Assembly: GCF_910592395.1 (NCBI RefSeq)
Contig: NC_088309.1
Location: 2,420,501-2,484,500 of the forward strand
Source of the DNA: Lineus longissimus
Lineage: Eukaryota > Nemertea > Pilidiophora > Heteronemertea > Lineidae
Direction: 5' to 3'
Length of the DNA stretch: 64,000 bases
Below are positions 55,110-64,000 of the stretch, piece by piece. Both the position numbers and the translations under genes were made by a program. Position 1 is the stretch's first letter. Every line of letters starts with the position of its first letter. The notes under the pieces are model-generated. The model was not told where the DNA came from and searched no databases. It saw only the letters and a list, made by a program, of their open reading frames with translations.

Positions 55110-56345
55110 TGATACTTTTCAAGGCATGACTATGTCAAAATCAGGCCCGTCTGTCAATGTGCCTGTCAATGCATGACAAAGCCTCCCTTCTCTCTGTCGT
55201 GCCTTTAAGGTGTACCTTTCAAGGCAGGGCAATGTCGCAATCAAGCTGTATTGGCATGAACGTCAGGGAGTCCTTGCTCTCTTCTATCCCCTGTGCATTG
55301 AGAAGGTACCTTTCAAGGCAGAATAGTGTCATAATCAAGCTTTGTTATTGGAGTGAGCATCAGGAAGCCATGACTCTCTTCTGTCCCAAGTAACTTTCAA
55401 GGACAATGTCACAATCAAGCCGTTAGCGGGAAGTGAGTGCATGTAAGGGAGTCCTTGCTCTCTACTCTCTCCCGAGCCTACAGTATGTATCTTTCATTGC
55501 AGCACAATGTCGAACTCAAGCCGTATGCATGTTGTAAAGGAGTTCTTCCTCTTTTGTCTCCCCTTTGCATTCATGGTGTACCTTTCAAGGCAGAAATCGC
55601 CCTGATCGAGCCGTATTGGTGTGGATGTCAGTGATTCCTTCCTCTCACCTTTCCCCTGTACTGCTTTAAATGACAATGCAAGAATCAAACCGCATCGGCC
55701 TGAATGTCTTAAAGGCCTGCTCTCTTCCCTTCCATGCTCCTTAAGGATGACGTGAATGTCAGGGAGTCCTTGCTTTCTCCTGTCCGTTCTGCCTTCAAGA
55801 TGAAGCTGGAAAGGCTGGCCAACGTCACAATCAGGCTGCTGTAATAAAACCTTTTGGAATATCAAGGATTAATTGCTCTCTTCTGGTCCTGTGACTTCAG
55901 AAATGTACCTTTCAAGGAATGATAACATCACAGGCGTGAAGGTCCGGGAGTCCTTGCTCTCTTCACTCCATTGTGCTTTCAAGATGTACCTTATGGGCAT
56001 TGCAACGCTGCAATCAAGGTGTCTGGAGTGAATGTCGGGGAATCCTTGGACAGACCCGTGCTTCAGGATATACCTTTCAAAACAGGACAACGTCACAATC
56101 AAGGTACATTGAAGTGAACGTTAGAGAGTCCTTGTCCTCTTCCCTCCCCTGTACCTTTCAAGGCAGGACAATCCTCTTCCCTCCCTTGTACCTTTCAAGA
56201 CAGGACAATATCACAACTAAGCCATATTGGTGTGATGTTTGGGAGTCAATGCTCTTTTCTGTCCCTTGAGACTTCAGGATGAAGCTCTCTAGGCAAAACA
56301 ACACAAGAATCAAGCCGTTTGGGCGCGATGTCAGCGAGTCCATGG
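55110..56345. repeat. Degenerate tandem repeat, period roughly 80-110 bp
   Basis: A unit like gtacctttcaaggcaggaca, atgtcacaatcaagccgtat, tggtgtgaatgtcagggagt, ccttgctctcttctgtcccc recurs a dozen or so times with heavy divergence (for example near 55,210, 55,310, 55,490, 55,580, 55,910, 56,070 and 56,155). Open frames on both strands reflect the repeat, not genes. Confidence 0.8.
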
Positions 56346-57445
56346 TTCTCTCCCCTTCAGGTCATGCCATGGAAAGATTTAGGGCACACTGAATAGTGCT
56401 ATCTTATGAAGGCATGTTTATCAGCAGGCAAGGAAAGGTTGGGCTATTTCCTATTCATGGAAACTGATCTCGCCAGCAGGCAAAGCTCGAATTAAGCTGA
56501 TAATCACATCGCAACAATCAAGCCCGGTTGTTTCACAACAAATAAGTCTGATGGCAATCTTCCCTGGTCTTCCACTCCAAAACCACATATTCCAGATGCA
56601 ATCAGGATGATTGTGACAGCGCTGACCGAAGACGATGAGATACCAACAAATCAGTCCATTGCCTGCATCTGATTTCCTTTTGTACCCTTGACCAGGAACA
56701 GAAACAAAGATCATACAAGAGGTTTCGCAGTATAAGAGTTTATTATTCTACTGTTATAAACATATCATATCATGATCAATGGCAATACAAAAGGACCAAG
56801 TTCCTTACTACATTATCATGACGTGAACCAAAGTGCTAAATATATCTCTTGTACAAGAATCACTTTACAAAAGGGGCACCATTTCAAGTCACGTTATAAA
56901 TAAAACAAGTTAATTCATTGGTTATTTACAAAGATGGTCCAAGGATAACAAGATGGCTACCATAGGCTCCCGACACGTTCATATTTTTTCACATCAACTG
57001 TCTTTTACAAAGAGATGAGCTCGGATTAAAAATCACAATGACAATGACCATTTTCTACCTAAAAAGGCAACTTTTCAGGAACATGAATGGGTAGGTATCG
57101 AAACTGGACACTGACCAGAATCTCCACCAGATGATTGCTACTGACAAGTCGTATTCTCCCCGACTAAATCTTTACAATATCTTTACATTTCAAGCCAAAG
57201 AATGGCAGTATACAAGCTCTGGTTTCATCTGATATTATCAGTTAGTTTAAAGATATATGCAGGGTTTAAGGAAAAGGCAAAAACCCACATATATGATGCC
57301 CATGCTGCATGAAATAACAACTACCTTGGGTATCATACACATGTGATTATGGTCCATAAGAGTGTATTTAATTAAAGTCAGTTCCCTTATGCGTGTTGAT
57401 ATGTGGGCACAACAGAGGACCTGTTTTGCAAAGCGGACTGGACAA
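56346..57445 (-). other. 3' untranslated region of the NAA25-like gene and spacer
   Basis: The stop of the minus-strand gene is at 57,446. A minus-strand AATAAA (TTTATT at 56,739-56,744) is a plausible poly(A) signal, giving a 3' UTR of about 700 bp. Nothing else recognised. Confidence 0.45.
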
Positions 57446-60400
57446 TCAGTCTTTGAGTGAAGCAAGATAGGCCTTTTTCCGGCTCATAAGGTCGAATAGT
57501 TCCTTCGCTGATTGGTTGTAGCTCTTCAGCACTTTCTGGATGACTTCTAATTCCAGTATACTGTCACCCTGGAAAGACAATGAGACCATCAAGAGATTCG
57601 CAAGAAAAACGGGGCATTCATTTGATCCACAATGCCAGAAGTGAGGGAGTTTTAACTGGTCTATGACATTCTCAGCAGTTATTAGATATCTAAATGACCC
57701 AGTCATGTTGTTACCTTCGCAGCCTCCTGGAAACTTTACAGAACACCCCTAACCACCTTACCAGAGGTTATATTAAGAAGAGAACTTTTATGCATCAGTG
57801 AAATCTTTATTCTCAACCTACCTCCAAGTCAGGGTCAGCACATTTCAAAGTCAATTTATCCATTTCTGATGTTAAAATATCTGTGACCGACTGGCGTAGC
57901 ACTGCTTGGTAAGCATCAGCAATGTTGTCTAAGCTCCCTATCAGTTCGCCAAGGTGAGTAACGGTAACAGGCTGAAAAGGAACAGAGTGAGAATCTAACT
58001 ATTCTGGAACAACAAGCTAGACAGTCAGTCCATTTTCGGTAAGAAAATCAGCAGTCCTAGAGAGATTGTGACCATAAAGCCCCAGAGTTATGTTGTCACT
58101 GCGGTGTGCTTTGCCTAGAACTTCTTTCTGTTCTTCATTCCCCAGCTCCTACTTTATTGGCCAGGTCATACTTCATGAGGGTGTAAGACTACTAGAATCG
58201 GCCTCGTGAAACTTTTCATCTTGCCATAATGTCTGAAAAGGCCCACTTTAAAGTGTTTACTGATTAGAGCATATTGCGTGACTCTCGTTTGCACAGAATG
58301 ATTAGCTAAGCTATGTTCAACACTGAGTTTCCTAACTTACCACTTCAACTGGGTTGGTGACTTCACGCTTCTTCTTGCCTCTTCTTGCTTGTGACCCCTT
58401 CAGTGGTTGTAACAATTTATGACAGCATCCTACCAAAAGGGTCACTTGACTGAACAACTGAAAGTGGAAGGGAAAAATGTTGGGAAAAGGCAACTGAAAT
58501 TGTATAATTTGAGTACTACACTGTCTGTATTTTCATACAAGACACTCACAAGGTAAACTGAAGTCATGAAATCAAACTTTTCTGGATTTGTTCGTAATCT
58601 TTGGTCACTCACCTCAGCAAAGAGCACCAATCGCTCTAGATTCTGTGGTAAGAACTTCATTTCCTCATTATCTTTAACAAATATCCCTTCCCGGTAATTT
58701 GCTAAGATGTCTGAAATCAAAATTCACAGAAAGTTTTACTACAGTATCACAATAAATCTGGCCAAAGAAAGACCATCACAAGTTGAAGCATTCCAAAATG
58801 ATCCACGAAAGAATCTCACTTCTTGAATTCATGAATTGACCTTCCAATCATAATGAGTAGTTTTATTTACTTTTACATGTAAGTTTTGGATGCATATTGT
58901 TAATTCATCTTGCATGTCCTTCAAACAAGTTCATTTAAGAAGTCCTCATCTCACTCATGTTCTAATTTCAAAGTAACCTATTCGACAAAAAAACAAAATT
59001 AACTTACTTTCTAGTTTTGAGCACAATAGGGTGCCAAGCTTTGCTTCCTCAGCTTCAGATACATTTTTGGCACTATCTTCATGTATCCGGTATACATACA
59101 GCACAGACTCCAGATATTCCAGCAGGACATCCCCTATAGAGTCAGACAGGTATGAGGAGATCGGTGTCCGAAACAGCCCACAGAGGGGGTACTGAAAGAA
59201 CAATATGGTGAGGTAAGAAAGCAGAAACATTTGAAAGAAACCACAGGTACAATGATCCTTTGAAAATTGCAGAGAGGTAGTGACAGGACATGGTCCACAT
59301 GACCGATATTCAGTCCAACCAAAACTAAGGCTCATCCATCAACAGATCATTCTAGACATTGGCATAGCTTTCTCCTCACACAGGCCTGAATTCAACATGC
59401 ACACACTTACCTCATGCAGCGTTGCATACTCCTCTCTGATCTCACCAAGATGAGACTTCATCTGCTCCATCAGATCTCTGAGTGTCTCATGCATACTCTT
59501 ACTCTCGCTCTTATCGCCGTTGCTATACGAGATACGACTGTTATCCGTCGCACCATCCTCATCAGTTGTGCTGATTACTGGACCGTTCAGGAGGAGAGCT
59601 GCCGCTATCATCCGTACTGTGAGATTCCGCGTTTTTAACCACACTTTCTGAAACACAAAATTGAGAATCAGGATTAGAAAGAAATGTACAGGATACAGCA
59701 TCCTGGCAGGCATTGTCTAGTAGTTCTTACTGAAAAATATAACAGAAAACTATTATACCAGGCTGACACTGCTGATGTTACATATATCCCAGCAAAAACA
59801 CATCTGGACCGTAGGTTTTAGGAGAGGGTCTGACTCGAGTTACTCTCTGTGCTCCTGGATAGGGGTCATCCACAGAATCATCCATTCGATCAACTTTAAA
59901 CAGTTATAAAAACAGAAATATGAGATAGTCCAAATTCTCATGCAAGGATTTGAACTCCCTGGGCAGAAAGACAACCAACGGAGTCCAATTTGGGGTGAAA
60001 GCCTGATATACCAGCTGATGTCTGGTGGCTTCAGTCAGTTATCCGGCCCATAGACCTACCTCTTCTTCAAATGACTGTTTCTTTAACTCATCAGTTAACA
60101 ACCTGGCAGGAGTATCTGGTATCACAACAACATCATAGTCTCGATTGTCACGGAGATCTTCATACACTGTCTTATCTGCAAACAAGACAAAACACCAATA
60201 ACTCATCTACTACACCAAAGGATCCCAAAATATATCACAACATGTCTCCGGAGTAATCATTATTCCATACAGGGTTTAAGGGTCTAATTTGTTTACATGG
60301 GTCTATGGAGTAGTATCACCTTGAGTCGGGTATACTCACCATTCTCCGGGTCAATCTCTAGCGTTATAAAGTGTTGTTCAGTGGCATCATGACTATCGGT

Positions 60401-62555
60401 TTCTAAGAGAAGGTCGAGCATCAACCTCTCCACGGCAGCAGTAGCATATTGGATGGAATTTTGAAGGCGCTCCCGGAACTTCACAAACTCGTGAATCTGA
60501 AACACAAATACATGAGGATGATATTTCCATTTCTGCGTTTGCCCTGGGCAATTGAAACTCACACTAGTTCAACACCCGGTAATACACGGTTTCATTACAC
60601 AGATGGTATTCTAGACCGGAACATCATCTTGTTTGATTACATCATGACATAATGTACTAGGACACGTTATTCAGAGCATGACGTTGTATCAACGCATTAA
60701 ATGACATTGAAGGGAACTGGGTAACGCAGTGGAACATCCCACAGCAAATTTTGTTTAATATAGACTAGAACATGCGCCCCCTATTGCTCCAGTTTATCTT
60801 AGTGTCATTGCCTGTGAACATACCTTCGAGAATGAGCCATACTTGTACGAAGAAATGAGATAATCTGTGGTCTGCAAGACAAGTTACAAACTTATGAGTT
60901 ATTTGACAAATAAGTTTGTCAGAGAAGTTCAGGAGTTCAAAGAAGGTGAGATTAATCCTAGGGGTAGCATTGTACTGTGGCTTACTGCTGTTTTCACTGC
61001 ATCTGACATCCCAGACAACGACTGGTAAAAATAAGACTGTGCTTACAACAGTCAAATGGTAAATTCAGCGTACGTGTTGTAGAAGTTCAATCAAAACTTG
61101 TCAGCTTACATCTTTATGATTGAGTGTGAAGAACCGTAGCATCCCTCCAAATATGGCACAGGCGACGAGGAAATGACCCAGTCGGTAGACATGGTTGCTC
61201 ACAAGATAACTGAAAGAGATGAGCACGGCGATTTTTATCAAGGTCTATCAGAAGGTATTGACTTGTCAATAGATTTACTGCAATGCCCACAAATTGTTTT
61301 AATCATTCGTAGTACAGGTGCTTTTCTAGTCAACCTGAACAACAATGACAAAGTCTTGTAAACAATGAGAGCACGAGTGTCGCTCACCCCAATGCATCGT
61401 GTTGTATATGTTTGATTTCCAATGTTTCATACGCATCTGTGGCTGGGTCACAGGCACCTGGAAGAAAAATCATGTCTTATACACCTTTCCAGAAATGGGG
61501 TGCTGAGTGTCCGAAATAGTGATGTCATAAGGAGAAACTAGGCCTTATGGTGGAGGGACAAGGGAGATAGTCATGGTTGACCAACACACTTGAATGCCTT
61601 TAATGACGGACAAGGGGGAAAAAGTTAGTTCCAATGCAAGCCACCAATTTCGGGAAGCACGTATAATGGATATATTTAGATTGACATTGTTCTTATTGAC
61701 CTATTCCTGAGACTGTCTGACAGAGTCAAGCAACACTACAACCACTTCACATGATGCTGTAGCAGTGGAGTGGCCACCAAAAAGAGCCTACATTTTTATT
61801 ATTCAAGGTCAGGCGGCAATGGGACAAGTCTAATGAAATTGCTTATTTAAGCTCTCCTCCCAGTGCCAACAGACTTCACCGAACTGCTGTCACCTAGAAA
61901 TAACAGGGGCATAAAATGACTCAAATGACTTGCGAATGGTTGTAGAGAATGAATGGGGCCACGAGGTCGCAGGTTTCCCCATGATGCTTTAAACAAGTAC
62001 ACACTACATGAGACAGGAAAACCAACACCAAAGCCCCTTAATGTCACACCTCAATATTTGCCTTGACAATATCAATAAAATTCTGGGCTTCCGGCAGCAG
62101 CCACTTATTCCAATGTCGACAGAAGTTGCCGCTGGTCTGACAGGTTCTAACACTAATGGACTCCGTGTTACTGGTACTTGTTTTTTTCATATCCGACAAC
62201 ATAAATGGCATAATTTATTTATACGTTTTTGACTAATGGAATGCCCTCCCAAATGGAATATCGCACTATTGGTCATAAAAGTTTCATATCACACCACATT
62301 TGATGAGTAAACATAACTCATGAATGTAGAATAAACATATGGGTTTCATAAATCTGGACATTTCCGCCATTTCCTCACTGTGGCACTATTGTGAGTCAAG
62401 TCCATTACCCTCTCTATTGACAAATAAGTAGAAGCATCACTTACCTAGAGTACAATAGAACCTGATTAAGAGTATCTTGAACTTGAAATTGGATGGACTA
62501 TGCTTGAGACCTTTTTCTAACTGTACGATAGCCTGCCAAAGGTACTTATCTTCAC
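57446..62555 (-). CDS. NAA25: NatB N-terminal acetyltransferase auxiliary subunit (C-terminal half)
   Basis: Twelve exons join in frame, 1,511 bp (about 503 residues): 62555-62445, 61457-61388, 61209-61110, 60871-60824, 60496-60340, 60175-60060, 59647-59411, 59191-59008, 58710-58613, 58457-58341, 57971-57822, 57568-57446. All introns are GT-AG and all phases agree. The start HSPSNFKFKILLIRFYCTLG, then DAYETLEIKHIQHDALGYLV and VYRLGHFLVACAIFGG, matches the middle of NAA25/MDM20. NAA25 is the TPR-rich scaffold that holds NAA20 at the ribosome and with it acetylates Met-Asp/Glu/Asn/Gln N-termini. The C-terminal part is helical (LRDLMEQMKSHLGEIREEYA). The first listed exon needs a phase-1 exon upstream. 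The N-terminal half (several hundred residues in relatives) is not seen between 62,556 and 64,000. Confidence 0.9.
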
Positions 62556-62651
62556 CTGGAAAGATTGTAAGAACAAGATTATTGAGAGTAATGATTAGAT
62601 CTTGAAAAGGAAAGAGAAATGACAAATGTACCAGGATAATCACTATAAAGT

Positions 62652-62761
62652 CAAGCAATGGATGATCAAAGATGATGGCAGAGCCAAGACAGCAAGAGAA
62701 GAAACCCAAGCAATGGATGATCAAAGATGATGGCAGAGCCAAGACAGCAAGAGAAGAAACC
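62652..62761 (+). repeat. 55-bp perfect tandem duplication
   Basis: caagcaatggatgatcaaag to gagaagaaacc occurs at 62,652-62,706 and again at 62,707-62,761 without visible difference, so it is recent. It lies upstream of the first NAA25 exon seen. Confidence 0.9.
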
Positions 62762-63111
62762 AAAGTGCTTCTAAACAGTGGTACTTGTTTGTCTCAATCT
62801 CTTATAATACACCTTTAAACAAAACTATTAGGACTGGCTTGTTGGAGACGAACATCAAATTTTTTTTGTGTAAAACTAAAGCTGATAAATCAAAATAAAT
62901 GAATTCAAATACTAATGCAGTTCACACATGGAGAGCTGCGTAAATACTTAGATGGGTGTATCATTATAATTATTACACGAATGAAATGAATGACAGGTTA
63001 CCTAGGTGACATCATGTATCAATATTTAGTTAAGTCCCAACATGAGCCCAGAGGACCAGGAACGAGTGACTATTAACTGAGCCATTAATCTGTGACCAGA
63101 CTGCAGTGAGG

Positions 63112-64000
63112 ATGTACTCTCACAAGAGACTAGACCGGATACTCCATAGGAAAGAAACAGAGGCAAATGTTACATTTGTTGGTGATGAGGTGAGTTTTGT
63201 GGGTTATTAGATATCTGAACCTCGGATTACAACATGAGCTCTCAAGGACTTTTATTGCTGTTTGGATATATTGACGCAACTATGCGATTAACATTCGAAA
63301 TCTCTCATAAAACATGACAATGCTATCATGGTCATGAGCCAAAACAATTCCAAAATGTCGAATGTTATCCACCCAAACAACATGGATCAAAAGCATGAAT
63401 CTGATGTGACAGAGATAGGACATGGTATCTTTTCCATACAGGATTATTATCTTGCGATTATGGATGATGATGTTGACAAAGTTGCTTTGATATTCACTGC
63501 CACAGAGGAAGGATACCAAGAGTTACTTCTCAATGGGGATTTCCAATACAGAGACGATGAAACAGACAATAACCTGGGAAAGAAAAATAAGAAGACAAAA
63601 AAGGAGAATGAAATTTCAAAACATATTGTGAAACAATTAAAAGTGTTTAAACCTTTAACTCTTGCTGCAGCCTACGCCTCTGTTCAAGTATTTATCTTTC
63701 TGCTTGAAACTGGAGCAGATATACTCAAAGCAGACGACTTTGGGGGAGGCATTGTGGACATTCTAATTGCAACGAGTAGTACCTGCCCCAAAATCGAAGA
63801 CAACTGTCTCCAAATTTATAATCACATCATGGAGAAGATGACCAATTTTGAGGATAGAAAGAGGCTTTTACTGAAGGAATTGAAAGACGGACACTGCCCA
63901 CTTGAAGTTGCTATAAAGATGCGCTGCTACAGCCTCTTCAAGGCAATCCTCTACACTGAAGGAGTCTTCCTCAAGACAATGTCACACAAAGGAAAGATAT
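63112..64000 (+). CDS. N-terminal exons of an ankyrin-repeat-like protein, possibly a TRP-type channel (partial)
   Basis: Exon 1 (63,112-63,189) runs from ATG through MYSHKRLDRILHRKETEANV and ends GATGAG|GTGAGT in phase 0. Exon 2 starts after CCATACAG at 63,442 and stays open to the window end (DYYLAIMDDDVDKVALIFTA). Within exon 2, TLAAAYASVQVFIFLLETGA looks like an ankyrin helix pair, and CPLEVAIKMRCYSLFKAILY a second one. A lysine-rich linker (GKKNKKTKKEN) lies between. Long ankyrin-bearing N-termini of this kind occur in invertebrate TRP channels, but the channel part is outside the window, so the family is an inference. The start lies only 560 bp from the last NAA25 exon found, on the opposite strand. 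Confidence 0.6.

Noticed and set aside
55157-56343. Several 60-120 codon frames on both strands
   Set aside because: All fall in the degenerate 80-110 bp repeat.

Overview
This is a nuclear genome window from an invertebrate animal, probably marine. The evidence is split genes with GT-AG introns, vertebrate-like housekeeping genes (an NAA25 relative, an MGST3 relative), F-type lectin genes, a GPCR, an animal GT31 galactosyltransferase, and a copia element whose Gag and Pol look like the GalEa-type copia elements of marine animals. I cannot separate lophotrochozoan, ambulacrarian and cephalochordate sources from sequence alone. No operon or bacterial feature is present.

Layout. 0-1.3 kb: an intron-derived repeat and a broken OCH1-like glycosyltransferase (+). 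1.65-3.6 kb: a three-exon MFS transporter (-) with a GC-AG intron. 4.75-6.43 kb: a two-exon class A GPCR (+) lacking the DRY tyrosine and the TM3/ECL2 cysteines. 6.7-14.5 kb: a tandem duplication of about 4.1 kb holding two complete four-exon F-type lectin/PAN-like secreted proteins (-) and a dead third first exon. 15.0-16.2 kb: a single-exon GT31 beta-1,3-galactosyltransferase-like gene (-). 17.3-21.2 kb: possible first exons with a CRE, a five-copy 175-bp repeat, a MITE-like element, a tRNA-like sequence and a pogo-like terminus.

21.25-44.9 kb is a repeat domain. Array 1 has 17 units of 161/172 bp. A LINE-type 3' tail follows. Array 2 has about 53 monomers of 286 bp, with a four-monomer (1,144 bp) higher-order period and two hairpins per monomer. 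A very young, structurally complete copia retrotransposon (36,260-41,393) is inserted in array 2 with a CCAAC target duplication. Units of both arrays carry acceptor-like and donor-like boundaries around an exon-sized core.

45-50 kb: low-gene sequence with small tandem repeats, a dispersed repeat also found at 17.8 kb, and a broken MULE-like transposase. 50.8-53.6 kb: an MGST3-like gene (+) with duplicated alternative first and last exons. 55.1-56.3 kb: a degenerate tandem repeat. 57.4-62.6 kb: twelve exons (-) encoding the C-terminal half of an NAA25 (NatB auxiliary subunit) homologue. 63.1 kb to the end: the first two exons of a + strand gene with ankyrin-like sequence. It may be nested in an NAA25 intron.

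The genes do not form a functional cluster. The unusual points are the two nested layers of higher-order repeats, the exon-like architecture of the satellite units, the double alternative-exon layout of the MGST3 gene, and the lectin duplication.
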